From: an uncultured Paenibacillaceae bacterium
Lineage (GTDB): Bacteria > Bacillota > Bacilli > Paenibacillales > K13
Length of the DNA stretch: 52,502 nt
Assembly: GCA_913056365.1 (NCBI GenBank)
Contig: CAJXLT010000018.1
Location: forward strand, 1 to 52,502
Direction: 5' to 3'
In this document: piece after piece, positions 36,266 through 43,723 of the stretch
How positions within the stretch are numbered: position 1 is the stretch's first letter
How the letters are laid out: the number at the start of each line of letters is the position of its first letter
Notes under the pieces: generated by a model
Told to the model about the DNA's origin: nothing
Databases searched by the model: none
Seen by the model: only the letters and a program-made list of their open reading frames with translations
Program-made: the position numbers and the translations under genes

Positions 36266-36294
36266 TTCTAATCCGAGACAGCCCCTCATACACT
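36266..36294 (+). promoter_or_regulatory. Candidate SigE promoter of yabP
   Basis: A perfect SigE -10, CATACACT (36287-36294), lies 14 bases after TTCTAAT (36266-36272, a weak -35). yabP and yabQ are mother-cell genes in B. subtilis. Confidence 0.55.
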
Positions 36295-36320
36295 GGTGAT
36301 ATGAAGGAGGGGTACATGCC

Positions 36321-36602
36321 ATGATGGAACAAGGGAAGACCAAGCGGCAAGAGGTCAAGATGCTCAATCGCAAGCTTCTTGAAATATCCGGTGTTGTAAA
36401 CTTAGAGAGCTTCGATAGTGAAGAGTTTCTGCTAGAGACAGAATGCGGCTATCTGACGATTACAGGACAGAACCTTCACATTAAGAATTTAATCTTAGAG
36501 CAGGGGCTGGTTGCTATTGAAGGCATGGTGCATTCACTTTCTTATTTGGACGGGCACACGCAGGACAAAACCAAGGGATTGCTAGGTAAACTGTTCAAGT
36601 GA
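36321..36602 (+). CDS. yabP: Spore protein YabP
   Basis: A small mother-cell protein needed for spore cortex formation in B. subtilis, where yabP and yabQ form one SigE operon. The 93-residue product (ATG 36321 or 36324, AAGGAGGGG upstream) has the YabP-family pattern LEISGVVNLESFDSEEFLLET and GYLTITGQNLHIKNLILEQGLVAIEG (split near residue 58), a beta-rich fold also seen in YqfC. It overlaps yabQ by four bases (GTGA). Confidence 0.92.
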   Translation: MMEQGKTKRQEVKMLNRKLLEISGVVNLESFDSEEFLLETECGYLTITGQNLHIKNLILEQGLVAIEGMVHSLSYLDGHTQDKTKGLLGKLFK

Positions 36603-37189
36603 GTCTCGAAACACAAGTGATGACTATGCTCATGATGTTCGTCTGCGGCAGTGCGCTTGGCATCGTCATGGATGTGTACCGGATCACCGCCCGTGAGCTT
36701 CGTTTGTCTCGTATGCTGACGCCATTGCTCGATGCCGCTTTCTGGATTGCTGCTACCTGGGCTGTGTTTCGCATGCTTATAGGGAGTAATGAGGGAGAGC
36801 TGCGCTTCTATGTGTTCCTCGCCTTACTTATAGGGCTATGGTTTTATTACAAGACTGCGAGCACATGGGTGCAATCACTCGTGGTTAAGATTATGGATGC
36901 AGGCAAATGGTTGGTGAATAGGCTCATACGGGTATTTCACTTGCTTGTTATCCGCCCTATTATCGGCTTGTACCGCTTGTTGGTTATTTTTTTAGGATTT
37001 CTTGCAGCCCTCTCTATTTTCTTTTACAAGATTGTGATACAATGTTTACGTCTGGTTGGCAAATTGTTGCTCTGGCTGCTGAAGCCGTTCGCAGCACCGG
37101 TTGTGAGACGCATCCGCAAGCTATTGCAAGAGCAACGCTTCTGGAGCGCGTGGATCACATGGATTCGACAGCGCATCCGCAGGAAGTAG
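36599..37189 (+). CDS. yabQ: Spore cortex biosynthesis membrane protein YabQ
   Basis: A polytopic membrane protein of the outer forespore membrane needed for cortex formation. The GTG at 36599 overlaps the yabP stop. The 196-residue product has hydrophobic segments near 5-22, 40-60, 68-86 and 122-143, and a basic C-terminal tail. The DVYRITARELRL segment after the first membrane span is typical. Translation is coupled to yabP. Confidence 0.9.
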   Translation: MSLETQVMTMLMMFVCGSALGIVMDVYRITARELRLSRMLTPLLDAAFWIAATWAVFRMLIGSNEGELRFYVFLALLIGLWFYYKTASTWVQSLVVKIMDAGKWLVNRLIRVFHLLVIRPIIGLYRLLVIFLGFLAALSIFFYKIVIQCLRLVGKLLLWLLKPFAAPVVRRIRKLLQEQRFWSAWITWIRQRIRRK

Positions 37190-37204
37190 GGAGGATCGAG
37201 ACGT

Positions 37205-37525
37205 ATGACAGGCACTCATTCTTCCGCAGGCCGCAGCAGCGTTACGGTCCGCGGGACACGCAGAAGATTACGAATCTGGATGTTGTTCCTGCTCAGCTTT
37301 ACTGTGTGGGCCGGATTCACCTTTTATGACCAGATGAATAAACTAGATAGTAAGCTTGCGCAGATGGAGCAGCTTGAGCTGAAGCTGGCCGATACCCGTG
37401 CAACTAATGAAGCGTATAAGCAGGAGATCGTGCGATTGAACGATCCTGAATATATCGAACAAATTCTCCGGAAGGATCATTTGATGACCAAAGAAGGAGA
37501 AGTGCTCTATATTGAAACCAAATAA
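37205..37525 (+). CDS. divIC: Septum formation initiator DivIC
   Basis: A bitopic cell-division protein that acts with FtsL and DivIB at the septum. The 106-residue product has a basic cytoplasmic N-terminus, one membrane span near 20-40, an extracellular coiled coil (about 42-75) and the conserved LNDPEYIEQILRKDHLMTKEGE near 79-100. GGGAGG is upstream. It starts 15 bases after yabQ. Confidence 0.95.
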   Translation: MTGTHSSAGRSSVTVRGTRRRLRIWMLFLLSFTVWAGFTFYDQMNKLDSKLAQMEQLELKLADTRATNEAYKQEIVRLNDPEYIEQILRKDHLMTKEGEVLYIETK

Positions 37526-37548
37526 GCATCAAACACAGAACCCCTATA

Positions 37549-37578
37549 TTGACCGAGCTTGATAGTATCGGTTATAAT
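37549..37578 (+). promoter_or_regulatory. SigA promoter of yabR
   Basis: TTGACC (37549-37554), 18 bases, TATAAT (37573-37578). It lies 90 bases before the yabR start. Confidence 0.7.
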
Positions 37579-37667
37579 TTGAATGAGTCGGTCTTATCAT
37601 CAGAAGACCTATGTTGTTGAACGGCTTCGAGGAAGCTGATCATGTTAAGGAGGCACTATCGAACTTT

Positions 37668-38129
37668 ATGGCAATAGAAGTGGGCACCAAAGTTGAGGGA
37701 AAGGTGACGGGGATTACGAATTTCGGAGCTTTTGTCGAGCTTCCCGGCGGAGTCACCGGCCTAGTTCACATTTCGGAAATCGCGGACAACTACGTCAAGG
37801 ATGTCAAGGATCACCTGAAGCTGGAGGATAAGGTAACAGTTAAGGTGATTAATGTGGATAAGGATGGGAAGATTGGTTTGTCTATCCGCAAGGCAGTAGA
37901 TCGTCCGGCAGAGCAGCAAGAACGGCCTAGTAGACCGCCCCGTGATTCGAGACCGCCTTTTAGACGAGACGGTGATGGGGATCGAGGACGTGGAGGGTTT
38001 CGCGGACCTAACAAGAATACATTCGAAGACAAGGTGTCTAAGTTTCTGAAGGACAGTGAGGAACGCATGTCTTCACTGAAGAAGAATACAGAGTCCAAGC
38101 GCGGCGGACGTGGTGCCAAGCGCTTCTAG
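37668..38129 (+). CDS. yabR: S1-domain RNA-binding protein YabR
   Basis: A general stress protein 13-like RNA-binding protein. I choose the ATG at 37668, which gives MAIEVGTKVEGKVTG, the usual start; AAGGAGG is 14 bases upstream, rather far. In 153 residues the S1 domain covers about 1-72 (FGAFVELPGGVTGLVHISEIA) and the rest is an Arg/Gly/Pro-rich basic tail (PRDSRPPFRRDGDGDRGRGG) with a positively charged end. A SigA promoter precedes it and a terminator follows. Confidence 0.93.
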   Translation: MAIEVGTKVEGKVTGITNFGAFVELPGGVTGLVHISEIADNYVKDVKDHLKLEDKVTVKVINVDKDGKIGLSIRKAVDRPAEQQERPSRPPRDSRPPFRRDGDGDRGRGGFRGPNKNTFEDKVSKFLKDSEERMSSLKKNTESKRGGRGAKRF

Positions 38130-38145
38130 TCGATATAGACGAGCG

Positions 38146-38176
38146 AGGTTCTTCCCAGCAGGGAGGGGCCTTTTTT
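38146..38176 (+). terminator. Terminator after yabR
   Basis: AGGTTCTTCCC (38146-38156) pairs along 11 positions, including G-T pairs, with GGGAGGGGCCT (38161-38171), then a T-run. Confidence 0.85.
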
Positions 38177-38375
38177 GTGTTTGAAGCATGATTCGGACAC
38201 ATCCGATGCGTACGAACCCGGCATATGTTCGGGCGCCGTTCGATCTTTGAATGGATACCGATTGACTCCCGACTGAACACGACCGACTTAACATCGATTG
38301 CCCTCCGACAGTACATCATCATGGGGAAGTAGCATCGTTCGATATGAAATGCTCAAAGCTGAGGAAGCTGAGGAG

Positions 38376-38450
38376 ATAGCGGGAAATGAAGGTCTTATCT
38401 GGCTGCGAATGGTCTGATATACAAAATTAGCGGGAATAACTGGTCGTATT
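38376..38450. repeat. Two copies of an interspersed repeat between yabR and spoIIE
   Basis: ATAGCGGGAAATGAAGGTCT (from 38376) and ATTAGCGGGAATAACTGGTC (from 38426) are 50 bases apart and resemble the copies at 52200, 52251 and 31790. The 872-base gap 38130-39001 has no credible gene; besides these repeats it holds a possible structured RNA (38579-38700) and the spoIIE promoter. Confidence 0.6.
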
Positions 38451-38578
38451 CTCATCAATGACTTTGTGTGAGCAGTCCTTTCACTGAAATACAACCGATT
38501 ATTTCCGCTATTGATCCAAATGATCGGCCAGCATTGAAGTAAGACCAATATTTACTCTTAGTTGACGGTGAAGGTGAG

Positions 38579-38700
38579 AGGTTTGGTTATGGCAGAGAGA
38601 CTCGCGAGCTAGAAGCTAGCTCCCAGTTCCATGGTGCTAAGATCGTCATGAGTGGTACTGACGGTAAGCGGAAATTGTCTCGGAACAGGATGACAAACCT
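38579..38700 (+). ncRNA. Candidate structured RNA element of unknown class
   Basis: A closing stem AGGTTTG (38579-38585)/CAAACCT (38694-38700) encloses a perfect hairpin GAGCTAG-AAG-CTAGCTC (38606-38622) and a second, CGTCA (38644-38648)/TGACG (38659-38663). A T-run follows at about 38714. I could not match it to a T-box, tRNA or known riboswitch. The strand is assumed from the T-run. Confidence 0.35.
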
Positions 38701-38926
38701 TGCAGTGCTCGGCTTTTTTTGTCGCATCGTTCGGCGATCCAAGGGGAATCGACACAGTCCTCGGCAATTCCTATAGAAGCCGCCGTAGTCGGATAGAGGC
38801 AGCGGTACGAACAGTCATTCGTTCCCGAAGCTGAAAGTCACGCGACTCAACCATTCGACGAAAACTAGGGGGAACGGGGAGATCGTACCTTTTTGTCGGA
38901 AATTTCTTTCTCTCAACTACCGCATT

Positions 38927-38960
38927 GTGACAAACTTTCTACTAGACTTGCTTCTATAAT
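38927..38960 (+). promoter_or_regulatory. Candidate Spo0A-activated promoter of spoIIE
   Basis: GTGACA (38927-38932) and TATAAT (38955-38960) are 22 bases apart, the over-long spacing known for Spo0A-activated spoIIE and spoIIG promoters. TGACAAA (38928-38934) overlaps the -35 and TGTCGGA (38894-38900) and CGACGAA (38856-38862) lie upstream; each is one mismatch from TGNCGAA. Confidence 0.6.
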
Positions 38961-39001
38961 AAAACCACCAAAAAAAAGCTGTAAGGTGGTGTCAGGCAAC
39001 G

Positions 39002-41497
39002 ATGTTGAAAGGAAAGCTGGTTGGAGGATGGAAGCCGGAAGTGCGTGACAATACGGCACAAGCAGTTCGTTCGCTTCGGAAGGCGCTGCTGCATAACCGG
39101 ATTGTGCGTATGATTGCTGCGCGCAAGTGGACATTATTGTTGGCGGGAATGGGACTGCTGCTGGGCAGGGCGATGATTCTAGAGCAGTTGTCGCCGTTTG
39201 CGATCGCTTACTTTGCCGTTATTGCTTTCGTGAAGAGAGATGCATTGCAGGCAGTGGGCGTTACCTTGTTGGCGGGCAGCTTGTTAAGCGCACATGGTCA
39301 AACGGCGTCCATTGCGGTAGGGATGCTGATTTTTTGGTTGATTCATCAAGCGATGGAGAAGACGAATAAGAGTGGGGATATGTCCTATGTACCGCTGGCC
39401 GTGCTTCTCTCCTCACTGCTAGCCAGTGTGCTGATGCTTGTCATGACGAACAGCCTAAGCTGGTTTGCACTAATGATGGGTGCAGTAGAAGGCTCGCTAT
39501 CCTTTATCTTGACCATGATATTTTTGCAGGCGGTTCCGGTATTCCTCATGAGCCGTAAGCCTACGCAATTGCGTCATGAAGAGATCATATGTCTTATGAT
39601 TATGCTCGCTTCGATGATGACAGGTACAGTCGGATGGGTGCTGCAGGGCATATCGATTGAGCATGTGATGAGCCGTTATTTAATCTTAGTGTTCGCGCTG
39701 GTCGGCGGTGCACCGCTTGGTGCTTCAGTCGGAGTCATCACCGGGTTAATTCTGAGCCTCGCTAGCATGAGCGCGATCTACCAGATGAGCCTATTAGCGT
39801 TCTCTGGTCTTCTGGCCGGGCTGCTGCGGGACGGGAAGAAGCCGGCAGTGGCGATCGGTATGCTTATTGGCTCCGGTATCTTATCGATGTATATAGGAGA
39901 CCAGCCAGCGATCCTTGCCTCCATCGGGGAATCTGTGGCGGCGGTCATTCTGTTCCTGCTCACACCACGCAGTTTATTGAGGATGGTGGCTTGCTACGTA
40001 CCCGGAACAGCAGAACATGCCAAGACACAGCATGACTATGCCAAGCGTGTACGGGAAGTGACGGCGAATCGGGTAGCCCAGTTCTCGGAAGTGTTCCGGC
40101 AGCTGTCGAGCAGCTTCGCCGCTATGCCGGGCAGCTCAGAGGAGCAGCGCAAGGAAGAGGAGATCGGGCACTTTATGAACGCAGTGGCGGACAAGAGCTG
40201 CGCTACTTGCTGGAAGCGGACACAGTGCTGGGATCAGAAGTTTTATCAGACCTATAAGTACATGACAGATATGATGACAGAGATAGAAGAGAACCCGCGC
40301 ATGAGCAAGAAGGACATTCGTAGTGAATGGGAGCAGGCATGTTCGAAGACCGAGCAGGTGATGGCAACGATGAAGCAGCAATATGACTTGTACAAGCATG
40401 ATCAGCATTGGAAGAAGCAAATTCAAGAGAGCCGTAAGCTTGTTGCCGATCAGCTGCATGGTGTATCTCGTGTCATGGAAGATCTAGCGAACGAGATTAA
40501 GCGAGAAGGTCAGGAGCTACTGCTGCAGGAGGAACAGATTCATCAGGCGCTGGAGGAGCTCGGCCTGTCCATTATTCATATCGACGTCATCTGTCTGGAT
40601 GAAGGCAATGTGGAGATTGAGATGGTTCATCGCTACAACAAAGGGTTCGATGAATGCCGTAAGATCATTGCACCGCTGCTCTCGGATATTCTGAGTGAGA
40701 ATATTGCGGTGAAGCAAGAGACCTTGAATCGGCAAGGAGACGGCACGAGCTTAGTCACCTTCGGCTCGGCGAAGGAATATGAGATCGAGACCGGTGTGGC
40801 CGGTGCAGCCAAGGGTGGTGATCTGCTATCCGGTGACAGCTTCACCACAGTCGAGCTTGGCAATGGCAAATTCGCAGTAGCGATCAGCGACGGTATGGGC
40901 AATGGCGAACGGGCGAGCGCGGAAAGTCGTACGGCACTCACCATTTTGCAGCAGCTGCTGCAATCGGGCATGGATGAGAAGCTGGCCGTGAAGTCCGTCA
41001 ATTCGGTGCTTCATCTGCGTTCTTCCGATGAAATCTTCGCGACGATCGACGTGGCGCTGATCGATCAATATTCAGCGCGCACGACCTTCCTGAAGATTGG
41101 CTCCACGCCAAGCTTCATTAAGCGGGGACAGGAGGTCATCGTCATCTCGGCTAACAACTTGCCGGCTGGCATCCTGCAAGAGATCGACTTCGATCTAGTC
41201 AGTGTGCAGCTGCAGCCGGGCGATACGCTGATCATGATGACCGACGGCATCTATGATGCGCCGGGTCCGGCCGCGAACAAGGAGCTGTGGCTCCGTCGAA
41301 TCATTCAGGAGATCGAAGCCGATGATCCGCAGGAAGTTGCCGACTGCCTACTCGAAACCGTCGTGCGCTACCACGAAGGCGACATCTACGATGACATGAC
41401 CGTGGTTGTCGCTCGTATCGGCAAGTATCAGCCGGAATGGGCAGCCTTCCCTTGGCCGGGTCTCAACCAGTTCGAGCGTCCGAAGACGGTGAGTTGA
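39002..41497 (+). CDS. spoIIE: Stage II sporulation protein E, PP2C phosphatase
   Basis: Dephosphorylates SpoIIAA at the polar septum, releasing SigF in the forespore, and takes part in asymmetric division. The 831-residue product has about 10 membrane spans (about 40-330), a central regulatory region (about 340-590) and a C-terminal PP2C domain (about 600-815) with AISDGMGNGERASAES near 622-637 and TDGIYDAPG near 746-754, which carry metal-binding Asp residues. Length is normal. AAGGTGG precedes the ATG. A likely Spo0A-controlled promoter is upstream and a terminator follows. Confidence 0.97.
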   Translation: MLKGKLVGGWKPEVRDNTAQAVRSLRKALLHNRIVRMIAARKWTLLLAGMGLLLGRAMILEQLSPFAIAYFAVIAFVKRDALQAVGVTLLAGSLLSAHGQTASIAVGMLIFWLIHQAMEKTNKSGDMSYVPLAVLLSSLLASVLMLVMTNSLSWFALMMGAVEGSLSFILTMIFLQAVPVFLMSRKPTQLRHEEIICLMIMLASMMTGTVGWVLQGISIEHVMSRYLILVFALVGGAPLGASVGVITGLILSLASMSAIYQMSLLAFSGLLAGLLRDGKKPAVAIGMLIGSGILSMYIGDQPAILASIGESVAAVILFLLTPRSLLRMVACYVPGTAEHAKTQHDYAKRVREVTANRVAQFSEVFRQLSSSFAAMPGSSEEQRKEEEIGHFMNAVADKSCATCWKRTQCWDQKFYQTYKYMTDMMTEIEENPRMSKKDIRSEWEQACSKTEQVMATMKQQYDLYKHDQHWKKQIQESRKLVADQLHGVSRVMEDLANEIKREGQELLLQEEQIHQALEELGLSIIHIDVICLDEGNVEIEMVHRYNKGFDECRKIIAPLLSDILSENIAVKQETLNRQGDGTSLVTFGSAKEYEIETGVAGAAKGGDLLSGDSFTTVELGNGKFAVAISDGMGNGERASAESRTALTILQQLLQSGMDEKLAVKSVNSVLHLRSSDEIFATIDVALIDQYSARTTFLKIGSTPSFIKRGQEVIVISANNLPAGILQEIDFDLVSVQLQPGDTLIMMTDGIYDAPGPAANKELWLRRIIQEIEADDPQEVADCLLETVVRYHEGDIYDDMTVVVARIGKYQPEWAAFPWPGLNQFERPKTVS

Positions 41498-41532
41498 CCG
41501 TGTTGTAGCTGTAAGAGCAGTATACGATAGGC

Positions 41533-41582
41533 AAGCGTCACTTCTCCCAAGTTTGTAGGGGATGAAGTGGCGCTTGTTTTGT
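41533..41582 (+). terminator. Terminator after spoIIE
   Basis: AAGCGTCACTTC (41533-41544) pairs along 12 positions with GAAGTGGCGCTT (41564-41575), followed by a T-rich tail. It marks the edge of the core region. Confidence 0.85.
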
Positions 41583-41658
41583 GATGTGGAATTTTTCGAG
41601 AAATGAATATAATCCCAAATTTTCAACCTGATATTGGAGTTGAGTATCCAAAATAATA

Positions 41659-41680
41659 CTGTTACAGTATGTAACAAGGG
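41659..41680. promoter_or_regulatory. Dyad upstream of the LuxR-type gene
   Basis: GTTACA (41661-41666) and TGTAAC (41670-41675) form a perfect dyad with a 3-base centre, inside CTGTTACA...CAAGGGA. A shortened version, CTGTTACA-CTA-CAAGGGA, recurs at 42045-42062 before the MauE-like gene. It is a candidate operator of the island, possibly for its own LuxR-type protein. Confidence 0.4.
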
Positions 41681-41773
41681 AAGAATCTATGTTCATTAGT
41701 CATTGCAGAACTACAATCATGAGAAGAGGTGATAAAGGCGTACTTCATAAAAAAGACGGAAAGGAGGTTGATG

Positions 41774-42010
41774 ATGTTTGAGTTCGAACGGAAATTAGAA
41801 GATGCAATATTAAGTAAGCTTTCAAACTATGGTCTTACTTATAGAGAAAAGTCAGTTGCTATATTGTGGATTCAGGACTGTGATTACAGAACAATATCCA
41901 AGAAATTATATATCAGTGAACATACCACAAGAACTATTATAAAAAATATATATAGAAAACTTGAAGTGAATTCTAAAGTGTTACTAGTTATGAAGATTTT
42001 TGTTCAATAA
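41774..42010 (+). CDS. Stand-alone LuxR-type (GerE) helix-turn-helix protein
   Basis: A 78-residue DNA-binding protein made of little more than a LuxR C-terminal domain; there is no receiver or autoinducer domain. The start is the ATG at 41774, six bases after AAGGAGG; an ATG at 41771 is also possible. LTYREKSVAILWIQDCDYRTISKKL (split near residue 35) and ISEHTTRTIIKNIYRKLEV form the four-helix HTH. It is the first gene of the A+T-rich island and its likely local regulator. Base composition and codon use (many AAA, ATA, TTA) differ from spoIIE, suggesting acquisition. Confidence 0.85.
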   Translation: MFEFERKLEDAILSKLSNYGLTYREKSVAILWIQDCDYRTISKKLYISEHTTRTIIKNIYRKLEVNSKVLLVMKIFVQ

Positions 42011-42076
42011 CCCCTTCGTAAACTTAAAGCTCCAAATATTGGGTCTGTTACACTACAAGGGACGGTGAGTATTTGA

Positions 42077-42910
42077 ATGATTTATGTTTCTTTCGTCATT
42101 CACCTGATCATGATTGCCATTTTCTCGTTGTCGTTTTTCACGAAACTATCTGCTTTCGATGATTTCAAGCTCCATATCCACTCCTATAAGTTTGTACCCC
42201 AAAGCTTTGTCACATTCACTGCTTCAATGGTGCTTATAATCGAGATATTACTTGTAATAGGGTTTGCTATAGGTGAAGTTTTGTTAACGAATACAGTAAC
42301 AATAGTACTATTGGCGGCATTTTCCGTCATTCTGAAATGGAAGCAAGAAAACGCGGAATGTAATTGTTTTGGTAATGTTTCATGGTTGAACAGACTGCCA
42401 CTCATGAGGAATGCAATCCTACTACTCTTGGTTATAACTGATATGTTCATTCACTCTCGCGAATTTAAGTTTATTCAGTTAGCAATGGCTATGTGTATTT
42501 TTGTAACTGTAGGCTTGTATGCATATACAAAGAGATACTTGGATACGAAACGCATGGAAAGACTGGTTTCGGAAATTAGAAGTCAAACGAAAGTCAATGA
42601 AGACCGAATGATTATTTTGTTGAGCCACAACCAGTCTAACTTGAAGGAAATCGAAAAATTCATAGTAATCTTACCAAATCAAGTAATTATAATCCTCAGT
42701 GGGCCAGATTGGTTTGTCAAAATAAAATCAGCCGCATGGAAACAACATATTGTATTACATGCAAGTGGGTTGAACAGTCTGAATAAGGTTGGCAACGAAG
42801 AATCAAAAATATTGTTGTATCAGAGAAGAAGAAGTAGAACCATTACGGAAGTGACTGAATTCCTGAAAAGTAAAATACAAAAGGAATCTGAACCAATATA
42901 CCCCATATGA
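42077..42910 (+). CDS. MauE-like (DoxX-related) redox membrane protein with long C-terminal tail
   Basis: A MauE-type membrane protein; in methylamine dehydrogenase systems MauE, with MauD, is needed to form the disulfides of the small subunit. The 277-residue product has five hydrophobic segments near 3-24, 43-66, 70-87, 108-125 and 131-150, and the family-typical CNCFG at 95-99. The tail (about 155-277) is soluble and has no cysteine; MIILLSHNQSNLKEIEKFI resembles the strand-loop-helix of a thioredoxin fold without its CxxC, a tentative reading. GGGACGGTGAG lies upstream. It precedes the peptide gene and two CxxC proteins, so a redox role on the peptide is the natural guess. Confidence 0.78.
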   Translation: MIYVSFVIHLIMIAIFSLSFFTKLSAFDDFKLHIHSYKFVPQSFVTFTASMVLIIEILLVIGFAIGEVLLTNTVTIVLLAAFSVILKWKQENAECNCFGNVSWLNRLPLMRNAILLLLVITDMFIHSREFKFIQLAMAMCIFVTVGLYAYTKRYLDTKRMERLVSEIRSQTKVNEDRMIILLSHNQSNLKEIEKFIVILPNQVIIILSGPDWFVKIKSAAWKQHIVLHASGLNSLNKVGNEESKILLYQRRRSRTITEVTEFLKSKIQKESEPIYPI

Positions 42911-42974
42911 GGTATGTAATATATTCATAAAATATCATATATTTAGCTTATCCAGGGAAGTAGTTGAAGAGAAG

Positions 42975-43016
42975 ATGAATATAGTTGCTGACTTTATAAA
43001 ACTACTCCAAGGGTAA
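42975..43016 (+). CDS. Possible 13-codon micro-ORF before the peptide gene
   Basis: ATG at 42975 with GAAGAG close upstream reads MNIVADFIKLLQG and stops at 43016, 24 bases before the six-cysteine peptide gene. The sequence could form a short amphipathic helix. Such a short ORF may be chance; there is no independent support. Confidence 0.2.
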   Translation: MNIVADFIKLLQG

Positions 43017-43039
43017 TATGAGGAGAAGGGGGTGAGCAT

Positions 43040-43231
43040 ATGGGATGTCCTTCAGGATGGTCACAATACGGCTCTTCTAGTGGAAGTTATTGTGGAACCA
43101 GTTCTTGCAGTTCAATCGAGCCGATTTATCGGCTTGTAGAGTGGACCACATACAAATGCATTTATCCTAAAACAGGAGAAAGAAGTGAAACAACAGATCG
43201 TACAACCACAAGCATCTGTTGTGTACATTAG
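43040..43231 (+). CDS. Small six-cysteine Ser/Thr-rich peptide, candidate secreted or matured product
   Basis: I do not recognise the family. A strong ribosome binding site, AAGGGGGTGAG, precedes the ATG. The 63 residues begin MGCPSGWSQYGSSSGSYCG and end TSICCVH. Cysteines are at 3, 18, 23, 40, 60 and 61, tryptophans at 7 and 35; the middle IEPIYRLVEWTTYKCIYPKTG (about 26-46, broken here as IEPIYRLVEW and TTYKCIYPKTG) is the only partly hydrophobic part. There is no Sec signal peptide, no clear double-glycine leader and no membrane segment. It is flanked by redox genes and an ABC exporter, as expected for a disulfide-containing exported peptide. An 11-bp hairpin starts five bases after the stop, a common arrangement for precursor genes made in excess. 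Confidence 0.7.
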   Translation: MGCPSGWSQYGSSSGSYCGTSSCSSIEPIYRLVEWTTYKCIYPKTGERSETTDRTTTSICCVH

Positions 43232-43236
43232 TCGAA

Positions 43237-43264
43237 GGTGGGGATGGCTTAGGTCATCCCTGCC
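43237..43264 (+). other. Intercistronic hairpin after the peptide gene
   Basis: GGTGGGGATGG (43237-43247) pairs along 11 positions, with G-T pairs, with TCATCCCTGCC (43254-43264) around a CTTAGG loop. No T-run follows. It may stabilise the peptide message or reduce read-through to the downstream genes. Confidence 0.65.
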
Positions 43265-43303
43265 CTATATATGAGACGAATAGAAAGAGTGAAGGATATT
43301 ATG

Positions 43304-43723
43304 ATGAAAAATATACTGGATACATACAAGCATTATGAACAGGGGGATATCATACAGGACTTCCTCATTGATGAATCCACCCATTTCTATCATATAGTAG
43401 GCGAGGGCATCGTAGTTTTAACCATAAGCACGAAATGCAAAGTATGTTTTGAAACTTTGAATGATCTCCAGGACATTGATGTTAAAAAAGAAGAGATCAT
43501 CATTTTTATTGAATGTGACGATGAGGAATATGCAACGATCAAATCCGTGTTTGCTGAGAAGTATAATATGATCCAAATTAACCACGCGTTCCTGAAAAAA
43601 AATCTGAAAACACACGGGGTACCTTGGGTATATCTCATTGACAATCATTTTAAAATTATGATGAATAGGAACTATCAGTCTAAAAGTGATTTGGATTTAA
43701 GAAGTCAAGGTAGATCCTTATGA
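43304..43723 (+). CDS. Thioredoxin-fold protein with CKVC motif
   Basis: A TlpA/thioredoxin-like protein. I start at the ATG at 43304, seven bases after GAAGGA; 43301 is possible. The 139-residue product has the strand IVVLTIS before the active site CKVC at 45-48 and the cis-Pro region HGVPWVYLID near 106-115. It has no signal peptide or membrane segment, so it appears cytosolic unless recruited by the MauE-like protein. Its stop overlaps the ABC transporter start by four bases (ATGA). It may be the redox partner of the MauE-like protein. Confidence 0.78.
   Translation: MKNILDTYKHYEQGDIIQDFLIDESTHFYHIVGEGIVVLTISTKCKVCFETLNDLQDIDVKKEEIIIFIECDDEEYATIKSVFAEKYNMIQINHAFLKKNLKTHGVPWVYLIDNHFKIMMNRNYQSKSDLDLRSQGRSL

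Noticed and set aside
38560-38720. T-box leader upstream of spoIIE
   Set aside because: GAGTGGTACTGACGG loosely resembles a T-box core, but the antiterminator sequence and matching terminator stem are not there and spoIIE is not an expected T-box target.
38130-39001. tRNA genes, as found near this place in B. subtilis
   Set aside because: No cloverleaf arms, GTTCGA-type T-loop or CCA end could be found on either strand.
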